From Saturnia japonica (taxonomy: Eukaryota; Arthropoda; Insecta; Lepidoptera; Saturniidae), in the NCBI GenBank assembly GCA_033032175.1, contig CM065323.1, positions 1,860,001-1,924,000 on the forward strand: a DNA stretch of 64,000 nucleotides, given 5' to 3'. Within the stretch, counting starts at the first letter, position 1, and each line of letters starts with the position of its first letter. Positions 1 through 11,930 of the stretch are shown in pieces. The notes below the pieces were generated by a model. That model was given only the letters and a program-made list of their open reading frames with translations. It was not told where the DNA came from and searched no databases. The translations under genes and the position numbers were made by a program.

Positions 1-164
1 GACACGCGGTAGGCTGACGGAGAGATGCGACAGCTTTTTTTCTTTGCTTTTTGGTATGATTAATTTACTATATAGGATATTTACAATAGCAGATAAAATA
101 TCATTATGCCATTTCTATTATTTCTAGATATTCATTCGGTAAGCCGGCTTGAAACTGTCACGGC

Positions 165-350
165 CAAGGCGAGTGATGGCGCAGTGGTAGTAAGCCCTAC
201 TACTGAGCATGTGTGAAGAGCATAATTATTGTCAATTGTATGTCTGGGTGTTAAGTATCTGTATATGTATATCAGCTGTTTAGTTACCATAATACAAGCT
301 TTGCTTAGCATTGAATAAAATGGCCGTGTGTGAAATTGTGTCCACATTTT
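165..350 (+). mobile_element. SINE family C copy
   Basis: GCGAGTGATGGCGCAGTGGT is an A-box-like head. AGTATCTGTATATGTATATC and ACCATAATACAAGC form the body shared with 6390, 13015 and 17353. The B-box part is deleted. Confidence 0.6.
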
Positions 351-484
351 TTAATATACATTGGGGTTACACGCCTGGTTAGCTATGTATATATATGTAT
401 GTTACCTTTTTATAAGGTATAGGTGATGACGTGCTTAGAATACTGCCTCGATGAGCGTGTTTTATCACCTGCAACATAGACAAT

Positions 485-1015
485 GTTCAAAAGAGTCTCC
501 TAATCCTACCCTATCATCGACCTACCACTACAGAACCCCACGGTCTGGTCTTCGTCCAAACAAAGAACAAAGAAGTCCTCTTATTCTTACCTTTGCTGTA
601 CCGTGCTAATGTGGAATATTCTCCTAACTAACGTGTTCCCCCCTTCCAATGATATTGGGTCCTTCAAACGAGGCGTAAAGAGGCGTTTTAGAAGCCGGTA
701 TAACATGGACTATTGCCGATTAAATTTGTGTCACCGACGGTCGCAGTTGTTTGTGGACTGTGTGGTAGAAACTATTAGGTGCTGTATGTTTATTATGTCG
801 AGCTAGTATAAAAAAAAACTTTGACGTACCATGAAGCTGTGGAAAAGTTTCCCAAAAATCGTATACCTTCTTTCCTATGACATAGGGTCTTTCAAGCGAA
901 ATGTAGAGAGGCATTTACCCAGGTCACCGCCTTAATACCGATCTCTCGGTGTTTTACCATCAGGTAAAGTGCAGTTACTTCGACCATCTAGAATAATATG
1001 TTTAAAAATAATAGG
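485..1015 (+). pseudogene. LINE 3'-end fragments, two in tandem
   Basis: Around 610-700 the frame reads LWNILLTNVFPPSNDIGSFKRG, quoted here in part as NDIGSFKRGVKRRF. Around 838-915 it reads KLWKSFPK then YDIGSFKRNVERHL. Both are the C-terminal end of a non-LTR reverse transcriptase of the type that also ends at 60720. Stops and gaps make both non-functional. Confidence 0.6.
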
Positions 1016-1070
1016 GCCCACCGCCCACAGACCTTGAGTATAAAATTACTCCGTAGGCTATTTCATTGAA

Positions 1071-1428
1071 CTAGCGGTCGCTCAATAATCGAAATTCGAC
1101 CGGCGATTTTTTAATCATAGACTATTTTCTGTTTGACATTCGCAGTATGAACTTAAACAATGAATATTATATTGCTGTACCACTTTTCATTGTGTGATAA
1201 TGTCAATATTTTGGGGGGACTAACTTCAATGGCACTTGCCAGTTAGAAATCGCAATATTAATTTATTTTAATTTATATTAAATTAGTAACAGATATTATA
1301 GATAAATTTTAGCTTTCTGCACTCCTTCTCCATATAAACTTTAACCATGCCAAATCTCACAAACGTCCGTCCGCGCAATTTTCGTAAGAAGGGGTACAAA
1401 GTTTTTGCTTCACGTATTTATATAATGA
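1071..1428 (-). mobile_element. Non-autonomous Helitron, family 1, copy 1
   Basis: On the minus strand it begins A|TCATTATATAAATACGTGAAG and ends CTAG|T, with a GAAATTCGACC-type hairpin just before the end. Inside it shares blocks such as GGAGAAGGAGTGCAGAAAGC and AATATTGACATTATCAC with five other copies. Confidence 0.75.
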
Positions 1429-3758
1429 TAACTTGGATTTTTCAGTTGTAAAACCAAACGTTTATGAAGCATGCACCCAATAACACTTAGACATCTAGAT
1501 AGACAGTCGAGGAAATAACAACGAAACTATAGACGACAGCGTAAAACAAGGTCGATGTATAAACTGTTTATCCGCACAAGGTCAAGGTCGGCGCGATCGA
1601 TACAGATGCTGCAGAGCGAGATAACAATACGCTTTAAGGCGTGGTCTGAAAGAGATATGATGTTTGAGTCAAATAGAGGGGTGGTGGAGTTTTCCAAGTG
1701 TAAACACAGTGAACAAAGCGTGAGGGTTTATGCCATTACAAAGATGTGTGTTATGTGACACTTGATTGATCATGTGTTGGCGAGATCTGTATAAACATGA
1801 AATCTATATTATTATTTAGTATACCATACTAAGTCTTAAATTAAATAGTCGTAAGCAGATTTCTCTATCCCGCTATTTATTGCTAGATTCAGGATTTTTT
1901 AAACATTATTATATGGGGTTTAGTCTATTAAAATTTCCAGCTGCGGAAAAAATATTTTTATGAGTTCTACTTTCGAGGAGATGAAAATGTTGAATACAAA
2001 TCGTAAAGTTAAAGACTTACGCGACGTTATGCAAATTAATAAAACACGAACAAACATACATTTATTTTGATATATTTGTTTTTTGTAAATTTTGTGATTC
2101 GTGAACATTTGTAAATATTTAATATGATGATATTAAATCACTTCTGGTATGAAATACAGAGTGGTAATCTTTATAATGTGTCATGTATATGTACTATATA
2201 TAGACGTTTAAAACGTAGAAAAAGATACCTATATTACAAGTCAAAAATTTACCGTAACAAATTTTAAAAAGCAAAGTAAAGGCTATAGTCACTCTGGTGT
2301 GAAATAAAGTGTAAACTTTATCTAACCGTGGGAAATTGTTAGGGAAAACAAAGCGTCTATTTCGGCGTCCATCATAAAACAATTGTTAAGGGTTGTCGGT
2401 TTAATGTGTAATATTTCATTATTTCTAAATCAACGCTGAATATCATTTTTGTTTTTGTTTTAAGAGTTATGTAAGTAGTCATATTAAATAGCTGTGCCAC
2501 TCGGTTTCACCCGTGTTAAATTTCTTAGTAGCCTATCCTTGTTTTCACTTCCCATAGTACCGATTTCCAGATAACTTGGCATTCATGCTTATAAGTTATT
2601 TTTAATTTAATTACTTTTAAGGGATTAGCATATGGTATTGTGGACTTTTTTTACGTACTAATGACCAATATTTTTGTAGAACATTGTATTTACGTATCTA
2701 ACTAACTATTACGCTAGCTCACGCGGATAAAGCAGTTTGGAATTGCTTTTTCTTTCGAATACAATACAGTACAATATTTCTATACAATATTGAAGACTAG
2801 CCGAGAGGTGTAATCTAATGCTAGATAGCCAATACTATTCCTCGTGAATCTGGCTATTGTATACAAAAATATTTTTTCGAATTTTTGTGGTAGTTCCAGA
2901 GATTAGCTTGCTTATAAAACAAATAAAAAACTCTTCAATTGTAATATAATATAAAATAGCAATAATACATAATATTATTATTAATTAATTAGTATAATGA
3001 TGTAATTGGTTTTATTTAGGGTTTTATTAATAAGTTTTCTATTCAAATTTCAAATCTCTATGTCTATTAATTAGAATTGATTCATTGTATTTATTTAACA
3101 TTAAATTAAAGTTATGTAGGGTAGGTCATTTTACTAATGGTATAAAATATCAATGAAATAAATAATAATAATACATTTTACACAATAAGGGGCACATAAT
3201 TTTTTAAATTATGTTTTAATATTTATTTTTGTTTGGTGAAGAATTAAAGAGGATATAGCTTTGCCAAAAAAAGCACCTTTGAGAAATAATAAAAATTCTG
3301 AAAAATACCTTGGTATGCTTATATTACTTTGGTAAATGAAGATTGGCACAAGAAAAATTACAAAAACAAGGTATATTGATAAGGATTGTTTTTAACTGAT
3401 CACCAGATTTAGTAAAATATAACATCAAAAATTACTTTATACAAAATTAGCGCATTAATTTACTTGCTAAGATTTGGTGATTGTAGAAATTATACCTCGA
3501 TAGTAATTAACTGTGGTTTATTGTAGTTACAATTAATGGTGACAAAAATACTACTTGACAATATTTACGATACGAGAACAAGGGAAGTGGTGCTATACAT
3601 CGGGCCAATAATGAACTTAAAAAAATATTCTGTTCAGAAACGAAGTTCATTTATTATTTTGGCACTAAAAAGTACTTATTTGATAAAGAAAGCTTAGGGT
3701 ATCTATGTATTATTTGTTGCTCATTATATTTACTAATATGCAGTTTGTTTGTTTTCAG
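1429..3758. other. AT-rich stretch upstream of exon 1
   Basis: Apart from a short family-K fragment near 2490, I see no gene or repeat. The last 1 kb is very AT-rich. It is either the upstream intron or 5' flank. Confidence 0.4.
2490..2550 (+). repeat. Repeat family K, short
   Basis: TGCCACTCGGTTTCACCCGT. Confidence 0.35.
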
Positions 3759-3902
3759 CGGGCGGGCGGACAAAGCGGACAGGGCGGACAGAGCGCTCAG
3801 GGCGGATGTCTGGCGGGGGCGGCGTGGGTCTCATGTCGTGTGTGCGCGAGGGCTCGCTGGAACCGCCATACCGACCTCCGCACACAGATACACACAACCA
3901 TG
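3759..3902 (+). CDS. Coding exon 1 seen here of a CRACD-like protein
   Basis: The acceptor is TTGTTTTCAG ending at 3758 and the donor is ATG|GTCAGT at 3903. The open frame enters with the last two bases of a split codon and leaves with the first base of one (phase 1 on both sides, 144 bp). It begins with a Gly/Arg/Thr-rich stretch and then reads MSGGGGVGLMSCVREG and a Pro/His-rich tail containing LEPPYRPPHTD. An in-frame ATG at 3806 could be the translation start, in which case the upstream exon is untranslated. Its context (C at -3) is weak, so translation may start further upstream. The exon is GC-rich against AT-rich flanks. The other two frames are also open here, but only this frame joins in phase to the next exon. 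The Gly/Pro-rich sequence alone gives no function. Confidence 0.7.
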
Positions 3903-4139
3903 GTCAGTATGTACTATTATTATTTACGTATCTATATTAATAAATAGTAACGTTGGTCGAGCGGTTTACGACTGGCGGAATATAGATTCGATCTTTCCAA
4001 TTTTGGACCCAGACGAATGAATGAACGATTTTTTCGGAATTCACGTACATTTATTAATTTAAAACGGCGAAGTGAAACATTGCGAGGAAATCTCAACTTT
4101 TGAGATATGTTATTAAAGTACCAATATTGTGTTTAATCG

Positions 4140-4240
4140 CCAATACGTCGTGGGATGGTGTGGTGTTTCAGCGCGAACCGTCCTTTAGAAACAGACCTTT
4201 GCCCAGCATTGGGATAATTATAGGCTGATACTATTATTAA
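4140..4240 (+). mobile_element. LINE 3' terminus
   Basis: AGACCTTTGCCCAGCATTGG and GGCTGATACTATTATTAATA are typical of RTE-like tails ending in short tandem repeats. Confidence 0.5.
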
Positions 4241-4254
4241 TAGATCTGTAGTCA

Positions 4255-4345
4255 AATACCTATTACTTACAAAGGACGTTGATCACGAATATGACATTGA
4301 AAAAATTGTGTCTGTCTATCTATTTGCATGTCCGGATTTTAAAAG
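4255..4345 (+). repeat. Repeat family G, short fragment
   Basis: AAGGACGTTGATCACGAATA and TTGTGTCTGTCTATCTATTT. Confidence 0.4.
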
Positions 4346-4384
4346 AGGTAGGGCGCAGAGAAGCAGCTCGTTTGGTGAAATATC

Positions 4385-4545
4385 GCCAATATACAGAATA
4401 TCCCAGCTAAATAGCCTTGTGTTATGTTCTTGTAATGAGTAAAGTTTCCAGAGCCCCTCGGGGCAGGGGGGTTCATCGTTAGTATTGCACTAATGATACC
4501 CTCTAGTGTGGACACTTCTCAAAGTTCAAATGCTTAACGCTTAGA
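4385..4545 (+). repeat. Repeat family F
   Basis: ATAGCCTTGTGTTATGTTCT and TCCAGAGCCCCTCGGGGCAG. Confidence 0.5.
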
Positions 4546-5082
4546 AGTCTTTCTTTATCGTTAGCTAGTTAATTCAAAGTATGAAATGTATTTAAAGAAT
4601 TTTAATCGTTTTTTCAAGCTTTATTTCTGTTACCTCGTAGTATTATTCTATTTCTCATTGTGGATACTTTTCTACCAAGTTTGTGTATTTATCTTAGATT
4701 TTAAGTTTAGTATTATATTTTAATGTAACAATTCATGTCTGGCGACATCATCAACCAATTAACAGCTACCTATTCGTTATCATTCATCAACATCATCAAT
4801 CATTCCACGGGCCACAGTCGCAGATGATAATTGTATCAAATCGCAAACATCTTCCCGACTGTACCACACCATTTACTACTTGTCATTGCTTCGTATTATT
4901 TTAAACACAACACCTTGAACAACAAATAAACAGGTGAAAAAACGCATCAAAGTAAAAAAAAGGTAACTGAATTCCGAAAAAATCATGGTTACAAACTCGA
5001 ACTATTTGTCCACTATAACTTTACAAAGTTATTATGCACACTGTACGCTATTTTCCTATTTATACCGGTACGTATAATTCGT

Positions 5083-5175
5083 ATAACTTTTTTTTCTGAC
5101 TGATTATACTGTTAGCCTCAGGGGCCCTATCCAAGAACAGATCCGCTGATGGCTTTTACAGTTTCACCGGACTTT
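5083..5175 (-). repeat. Repeat family E
   Basis: TTAGCCTCAGGGGCCCTATC and GATGGCTTTTACAGTTTCAC after a T-run. It ends in poly-A on the minus strand, like a retroposon. Confidence 0.5.
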
Positions 5176-5269
5176 ATAATTCGTACAACTACTGTCATGT
5201 TAGTTAAATATTGTTAATTGTTTTCCATTATAAGATAACATTCGTCTTGAAAAATTCTTCTTTCTTCTT

Positions 5270-5500
5270 TGTCCGTCTCTTATTCTAATATTTAGGGTCG
5301 GGTCTCCTCATATTTTTGCGCCAAGCCAATCTGTCTTGGATTGTCAATTCTGGCAATTGGGCTTTCTTGAGTTTTCTATATTAGACTAACACGGCAAAGG
5401 CGGGCGGCCTCTATCTCTCCTTTGTTCTGGTATGTTCAAAGCCACTTTGACCACATCATCTGTACATCTCTATACATGCCCATACCATCTGAGGCAACTT
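5270..5500 (-). mobile_element. RTE-like LINE fragment, reversed
   Basis: GCGCCAAGCCAATCTGTCTT and GGTATGTTCAAAGCCACTTT, reversed, resemble lepidopteran RTE 3' sequence. Confidence 0.4.
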
Positions 5501-5717
5501 TAAAGCTACCTTTAAGCTTTAAGCCCGTCTTGAAAAAGTTACCTTAATATTAAAAAAAATAGGAAAACGATAATTTTACTTTTTTTTTTTAATTTATCGG
5601 GATAATAGGGGTTAAATTGATTTTTGTGAATAAATAAGGGAGATATGGCATTGCCAACGAAAAAACACCTTTAAAAATAATGTATAGAGATTATTATCTT
5701 TTGTGTCGATTTTCCAG

Positions 5718-5862
5718 GTGAGGGTCGTACAGGGCGGTTCCTCCGGGGACTCCGCCGTATGTTTAAACGGCGAGGAAGCAGTGCTCGAGCTGACGCATCA
5801 CCAGATCCTAAGAGTAGCTCGACGAGCGAGCTTCTTGACGCCGACCGCCACGCTAGGAGAAA
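5718..5862 (+). CDS. Coding exon 2: basic patch and Ser-rich linker of the CRACD-like protein
   Basis: The acceptor is GATTTTCCAG ending at 5717. The donor is AAA|GTTAGT at 5863, which is weaker than consensus but keeps the frame. The exon enters in phase 1 and leaves in phase 2 (145 bp). The frame reads GRFLRGLRRMFKRRGSS, a strongly basic amphipathic-looking patch, then an acidic/Ser-rich linker with SSSTSELLDADRHARR. From memory, vertebrate CRACD proteins have a comparable basic F/K-rich patch shortly before their SHDSIF motif, which is the main reason for the family suggestion. A membrane- or actin-related role is inferred only. Reading past the donor soon leaves sensible coding sequence, which supports splicing near 5863. 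Confidence 0.7.
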
Positions 5863-6022
5863 GTTAGTAACCCTTTCTATTATTTCCGATGTACACTCAG
5901 AAATAGATTTTGACTTTATCAACATTTCCTCCGCTAGCAGCGGTATGGAGAACACAATTCACATGGCGCCATTTGCTTAATGATTATTAATACTTATTAT
6001 GATATACATCAGCTGATATACA

Positions 6023-6362
6023 TCATAGTATTAATATGGGAGAAGAAAACTTCGGACACCTTTTTAAGAGTATTGCGTGCACGGAAGACAGTAAGATTTG
6101 GCATGGTTAAAGTTTATATGGAGAAGGAATGCAGAAAGCTAAAATGTATCTATAATATCTGTCACTAATATATTAAATAAAATAAATTAATACTGCAAAT
6201 CCTAACCCAGCCAGTGCCATTGAACTTAGACTCCCCAAAATATTGACATTGTCACTCAATGAAAGCGACAGCAAGGAATTCATTGTTTAGGTTCATACTG
6301 CAAATGTCAAACAGAAAATAGTCAAGTCGCTGATCGAATTTCGATCATTGCGGGACTGCTAG
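6023..6362 (+). mobile_element. Non-autonomous Helitron, family 1, copy 2
   Basis: Starts A|TCATAGTATTAATATGGGAG and ends CTAG|T at 6362 after a TCGAATTTCGA hairpin. It lies in the intron between exons 2 and 3. Confidence 0.7.
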
Positions 6363-6389
6363 TAATATATAAATATATATATTTTAACG

Positions 6390-6530
6390 CCCATACATAC
6401 AACTGACAAAATAATGCTGACAAAAATATGCAAAAATCTGCCATGTGCGGGGTATTTCACGTGCGACCTCTCGGCTCAGAAGGTTACATTAAGGCTTACT
6501 ACCATTTCGCAACAAGGCCTATTTATGTAT
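6390..6530 (-). mobile_element. SINE family C copy
   Basis: CACGTGCGACCTCTCGGCTC and AGGCTTACTACCATTTCGC match the head in reverse. Confidence 0.6.
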
Positions 6531-6959
6531 ATGTTATGTTTACAAATAAGAGAAGGTTTGAATCAGCTTAAATCCAGTTAATGAGAAGTCGAGAGTCCTA
6601 GCTAAAGAAGTTACTGTACGAAACTAATATATACATGTTTAAGAAACCCTTTGACTTGGACAATGGACTTGGATTACATTGCTATATCAAGTTTAAGATT
6701 AGCCAATGTCCAGCCAACTGTCCAGTTATGAAATTTTAACGTATATCGTGTCAATACGATGATTAAAATGCGAACAAGGTTGTGAACACAACGTATACTA
6801 TACTATTTTGTTTGATATTTCTTAGGGAGTTTTTTGGCAGGTTCTTAATTTTTCGTGTGGTTGTTCTTTGACCCTATATTAATATTAGTGACATTTTAGG
6901 TGATGCAATCTGGTTATAGTGCACAAGAGAAGTAGACTGTAAATAATAACTAGTGTGAT

Positions 6960-7265
6960 CCTTTTTTTAATAGAAGTATGGCAATTTGACGGTAATTTCC
7001 CTGAAGGTAAGCACTGTACAATCCTAACACAACGGCGGCTACCGACAGATCGAAATCTATCGACGGTCACCGCTGTTATGCCGGCCTGTATTCATTTAAC
7101 TGGATATGCACAGGGTGATCTCGAAACGCGATACGCAAAAGCGAGTCACTATGACGGACTTTTCACCATGTGCATCGCCCCCTGCTATGGCCATTTCCTC
7201 GTTCATTGCTCAGCAGGGTGCACCACGTGCAGGTTGGCATGTTGGCTTGGACATCTCAGCATTAA
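6960..7265 (+). repeat. Repeat family H
   Basis: CAACGGCGGCTACCGACAGA and TCTATCGACGGTCACCGCTG match 9350-9480. The right part (ACGATACGCAAAAGCGAG onward; a long ORF crosses it) is present only here. Confidence 0.4.
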
Positions 7266-7699
7266 AGATGTGATTTGACACCCCTTACACCCATATTTTG
7301 AGTTGCGACAAAAACTCTCTTGGTCGATTCTAACAAGGGCGCCACAATTTTGTTAGAACGTTGGTTGGACTTTGAAAATTAGTTGTCAGTAACAAATATT
7401 GCCATTAAATAGGGAGATGAAAAAGAAATATATCTAATGTACGCTGTACAAGTACATCGTTATAGTAGTTTCGAGCTGCCCGTTCAATCAAGAAATCATG
7501 GTGAACGCGTAACGCGTCAAGTTAACATTATTAACCCCTCGACATTAAATAGTTAGTGTTTCATTGACGCGTTCATTCGACGCAGTGAATTATGTATCAT
7601 CTAAGTCTATTAATCATCTAATACTAAACATAGCAACGCCTTTATGATTCAACGATTCCAAAATAAATTGCTCAGGGCTATAGTGATTGTGTCCTCGTA

Positions 7700-7800
7700 T
7701 ATAAGAAACTAGATGTGCCCCACGGTTTCACTCGTATTAATTTTACCCGACAAACACTCACCGCGCCGCCAACGCAACCGTGTAGTCTATCATAATTGTT
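7700..7800 (+). repeat. Repeat family K, short
   Basis: GTGCCCCACGGTTTCACTCG and CGCCGCCAACGCAACCGTGT. Confidence 0.4.
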
Positions 7801-8163
7801 ATCACTTCCCGCGAATACAAATTATTTTAATTTTGCATTATCTCCTAAATCTCCTAAATTTCAAAGAAACGGAAAAATTCGATAACTTCTTTTACATAAT
7901 AATACCTTAATGCTTCTTAATGACTTAATGAGACTCTTTCACATTATTGAAAAGAGCCGAGGGCTCAGTAACAGCCTCAAAAGATAAACATGGTAGTAGT
8001 GTATTAACAACATATAAAATACTTACAGTAAATTCTGTTACTACGGTAGCGATAAACATCTTAAATTAAAACAATATTAATGCATAGTTTTTGTATAGCA
8101 GTTTTCGTTATTTTTACTTGGGTGAATATACTAGATATTAATTGTTGTTTTTATTTGTATCAG

Positions 8164-8296
8164 GGAGGGCGCTTACGGGAGCGGCCTATCTGTGTCGCAC
8201 GATTCTGTATTCACCGGCGAGAGGTCGGGCGACGAGTCGAGCGACGAGCGACCTACCCCTGCGCACGGGCACTCACACCTACCCTCATCACACCGG
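8164..8296 (+). CDS. Coding exon 3: SHDSVF motif and acidic stretch of the CRACD-like protein
   Basis: The acceptor is TTTGTATCAG ending at 8163 and the donor is CGG|GTAATT at 8297. One base completes the split codon from exon 2 (giving Lys), and 44 whole codons follow, so the exon ends in phase 0. The frame reads YGSGLSVSHDSVFTGE, an acidic Ser-rich run (SGDESSDERPTP) and a His/Ser tail. The SHDSVF hexapeptide after a Gly-rich lead-in matches, from memory, the SHDSIF block at the N-terminus of CRACD/KIAA1211 and CRACDL (DUF4592). Wobble-position G/C is frequent, as in exons 1, 2 and 4. I see no catalytic motif, and the sequence looks intrinsically disordered. Confidence 0.75.
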
Positions 8297-9349
8297 GTAA
8301 TTATTTATTAATATTGCATAAACGGTGGACTTCGGTTACAACGACTACGAAGGGCTCACTATAATTTTGTCGCTAATCAGAAGCCGCTATATCTATGTAT
8401 ATACTATATAGGTAGAAAGAAAAAAAAAATGCTAGGAAACAGAGACGCGCAATGCGCATATATTGTCTAATGCCTACTTAGTAATACTATAAACACTTAA
8501 CGTAGGTACTAGACTTAATTTACGTAGTTAAATAAAATTAAAAAAAAACCACTATTATATCTGCTGACCATGTGTGAATTTAAACAAAGGATAAGAAAGC
8601 TTTATTATTCTATGAATGAAACTTTGTGTGTTTGTATGTTTTTTTTTTCTAAAACCCAAATCTAAGGACTCTTTGTCCACACCTTGCAAGTGGGTGCTTT
8701 TATAATATTAAACATTAAGAATTGCCATGAAAAAATATTCACTTGCAAATGCAGTTATGTACTATAACTAAGTGAGCCTTATTCCGTATAACTAATAACG
8801 TTACTATAATTGTTGTACTAAATTTACAGAAATTTTGGGGTTGTTATTGTGTTTGGGTGTTTACACAAAGGGGTGTATGTTGATTTGGTCTCTGTGTGTA
8901 GACTCGGTCGCAATATCTGCAAGGGATTTTTAGGAACTTGTTAAAAATGGTTCATTAAAACAACTCGCTATACCCGAAATCAGCGCCAGCGCTATAGTGT
9001 TTTGCTATAGCATATCCTAGGTTCTTTTTGATTTTGAGTGTGGCATTTGTATAACAATGTTGTTGTGTTATAAATTAAATTAGTAATACTTAAATAACTA
9101 ATCTCGTGCTTAATGTGTGTCGTGTTAATTATGTCCGTATTTTCATAATTGTTCTTTCTTTCTTTGTTACATCCGAAGTCGCTATGGTCAAATAATTTTC
9201 CTTTAAAAGTGTACTTTCAATTCACGGGCCTTAATTGCTACGTCGCTATATCAAAAAAGTCGTTATAACTGAGTTCGTTATAAATGAAATCCACTGTATT
9301 TATTCATCTCGAAACATTATTTTTCATTTCTCTTTTTTTACATGGTAGC
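8297..9349. other. Nothing recognised
   Basis: AT-rich intron start with short homopolymers only. Confidence 0.4.
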
Positions 9350-9485
9350 TCGGGCAAATTAACGGTAGGTACTGTTCCAGATGGTAAGCACATTACAATC
9401 CAAAAACAACGGTGACTATCGAGAAATATAAATCAATCGACGGTTACCGCTGTCATGCTGTCCTGCATAAATATCTCTTCACGCT
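9350..9485 (+). repeat. Repeat family H
   Basis: AACAACGGTGACTATCGAGA and CAATCGACGGTTACCGCTGT. Confidence 0.4.
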
Positions 9486-9670
9486 GCGCTTGAAGAACCC
9501 GATGCCATAAGAATGAGGAATCTCATATCTTTTTGGGGTAACGCTGTATCTTACTCAATTGTTCATCTGAATTTATTATTCGTACATCAGTTTAAAGCCT
9601 ACGTTCCCCGCTCTTGATGAAATAAACAAACAATTTAGTGTTCATTTGTTGATGGTTTTCCTAATGAACT

Positions 9671-9925
9671 GCCTCGTTGACCTAGTGGTCGTAAGCGCCA
9701 CTGCTATGATCCTGGGTTCAATTTCCAGATCAAGCAAAGTTTTATTGGGGTTTTCTATGGAATTCTCAGTAGCAGCTCGGAGTTGGGTTTCGTGCCCGAT
9801 TAATGGCATTAGGCTCGCCCCCTATTACATGGTACCCAAAGCGTACCCGCAAACAGTGGGTGTACATTAGTACACATCTGCCTAACCCTTCGGGAAATAC
9901 AAGCGTGATGGTATGTTATGTTATT
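9671..9925 (+). mobile_element. SINE family A, copy 1
   Basis: tRNA-derived head with pol III A-box-like GACCTAGTGGTC and a weak B box GGGTTCAATTTCC. The body contains TTCTCAGTAGCAGCTCGGAG and CCCCCTATTACATGG, and the tail is GTGATGGTATGTTATG. Typical of a lepidopteran SINE. Confidence 0.8.
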
Positions 9926-10058
9926 CTTAATGAAAATATAGTCAACTAACATGCAGGAGGCGCCATCTATTAACAATCAGATTTACTAAATGGACCGATT
10001 GCTTACTAGATCATGTGTGAAACATTCGCAGAGACCAGCTACTTTTTAATATTAATAA

Positions 10059-10760
10059 TCTATACTAATATAATAAAGCTGAAGAGTTTGTTTGTTTGAA
10101 CGCGCTAATCTCAATAACTACTAGTTGGAATGGAAAAATTATTTTAGTGTTGGATAGCCCATTTATCGAAAAAGGCTATAGGCTATATAATATCACGCTG
10201 CGACCAATAGGAGCGGAGCATCTATAAAAAATGTTTCAAAAACGGGGAAAAATTATTCTTTTTTAAAGTTTCATTGTGTGCGCTGCGTAAATGATTAAAG
10301 TTACGCGATAGTGATATGTGACGGAATTGTTTCTCTTAAAAAGTTCAAAAAAAACCGCGATACCATATGTCTACCTTGTATGGTTGACGCAATTTAACCT
10401 TTTTTTATGATAATAAAATTTGTTCTAAAATAATGCATTATTTGCGAAGGAGTTTTTATAAATATGGTGTTAATCCTTGTCGAAATAAATACGGTATTCA
10501 TCACAAGTGTTGAATTTTGGACAAAATTGCCCTTTACATCATTTGATTTCAATGAATATCTTAGGAGATATCACAGTTTTAAAATAACTCCGCAGCAAAA
10601 TAATAATCAAGTAACGCGCGTGCATTTTAGCGGAATGATGTGGCAGGCTGGCGGCTCCTATAAATTGTATTGTATGTGCCTACGACAATTGTTATTTGTC
10701 TCTGCCTACGTCCCACTCTCTCTCTTATGTGACGTAGATGAAGTTGCGCGGGTCAGCTAG
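10059..10760 (+). mobile_element. Non-autonomous Helitron, family 2, full length
   Basis: Starts A|TCTATACTAATATAATAAAG and ends GCGGGTCAGCTAG|T (702 bp). The start and the GCTATAGGCTATAT block are familiar from lepidopteran Helitrons. No Rep/helicase coding. Confidence 0.8.
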
Positions 10761-11494
10761 TTTATTGAATAACCAGACACCTGTATTGTTGGTAAAACAA
10801 CCTAGCCTGCATTGGTAATTTTCTAAATAATTACATACATCTTTAACCGTTTAGTGCAGTTCTGTAGAAATGTATTGTTTGGTTTATCCGGAATTGTTTT
10901 TAATAAATCATTACAACTGCCAGACAACATTAATAAGTTTGAAATTGTTTATTAAGTCTTTGCATTTATTCCTTATAAATTCCCTGAAGGCATTGTTACT
11001 GTATACGCAACGTACGAATTTACAAAGACTAGACTCTAGTCTTCTCTCTTCGTATACTTTAAAGATAACGGAACACCAACCAAATACCTTTTATTTTATG
11101 GAACCCCATATTAAATGATTACAAATCAACACTGAAATTTATATATGAATTTTTTTTTTAAAGTAATGTGTAATACAATTGAAACACTTTGTTCTTAACT
11201 TAAAGTTTTAATGTGAAGATTGAAATTGTTTTATCATTCGGTATTATGTCCGACAATTGTATGTAATAGCTAATAATAAATAATTTTGTTGGAACCCTTA
11301 TGACTATTCTACGGGACCCCTAGGTTCTACGGAACTCAGTTTGGGAATTCCTGGACTAGAGATCTGTGCCATAGACTTAATTTAGATCATAAAGCGACTT
11401 CTGTAGGCAACTTGAATCTTGTGTTCCATGCTAAAATCCAAAGGTGAGCAAAGGTTGAAAGACATTGACAAACAAGTCTTGACGAGAGGAAGTG

Positions 11495-11690
11495 AAGGTG
11501 GCTAGGGTGTTAGCGAGTTATGTAGCTGTCTGGGGTGTTAGCGAGTTATGTAGGTGGCCGGGGTATTAGCGAGTTGTGTAGGTAGCTGGGGTATTAGCGA
11601 GTTATTTAGGTGGCTGGGATATTAGCAAGTTATGTAGGTGGCTGGGGTATTGGCGACATATGTAGGTGGCAGGCGTATTCACGAGTTGTG
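11495..11690 (+). repeat. 28-bp minisatellite, seven units
   Basis: Seven back-to-back 28-bp units, consensus TAGGTGGCTGGGGTATTAGC followed by GAGTTATG, with no length change and a few substitutions each. Confidence 0.9.
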
Positions 11691-11724
11691 TAAACGGGCA
11701 TTGGAACACCACTATTCTTTATAG

Positions 11725-11930
11725 ATTTTAGCATTATGGCTACAACTCTTCTGATGTTAAGGGACGATGTTATCCAAGATGGTGGGTTGCTTGCTCCAGA
11801 AAGGAACACATCCATAAAGTTTTGCCGATAGATTTTCGGCTTGAAATTTTTCTAGCCATGCACCACCACGCTTTGATTCATCACGATGTTTTCTTTCAAC
11901 GAAAGCTTAGACTCGTTGTACACTCTACCA
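11725..11930 (-). mobile_element. SINE family B, degenerate copy
   Basis: Shares GCATTATGGCTACAAC, CCAAGATGG and CATCACGATGTTTTC blocks with better copies (e.g. 43595). The middle is lost. Confidence 0.5.

Larger units (their letters stand above)
3903..5717 (+). other. Intron between exons 1 and 2
   Basis: Phase-1 intron of 1.8 kb, GT...AG. It contains LINE and other repeat fragments listed separately and no other coding sequence that I can support. Confidence 0.6.
5863..8163 (+). other. Intron between exons 2 and 3
   Basis: Phase-2 intron of 2.3 kb, GT...AG. It carries a Helitron copy, a SINE fragment and a shared repeat, listed separately. The remainder is unremarkable AT-rich sequence. 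Confidence 0.6.

Noticed and set aside
3745..4020. Alternative frame over exon 1
   Set aside because: It is open past the donor but does not join in phase to exon 2; GC-rich repeats keep all three frames open.
6955..7278. 107-codon + ORF with Cys-rich end
   Set aside because: Starts inside repeat family H, has no splice context or recognisable domain, and wobble bases are not biased.
9671..9760. tRNA gene suggested by A/B boxes
   Set aside because: It is the head of SINE family A; no cloverleaf acceptor stem.
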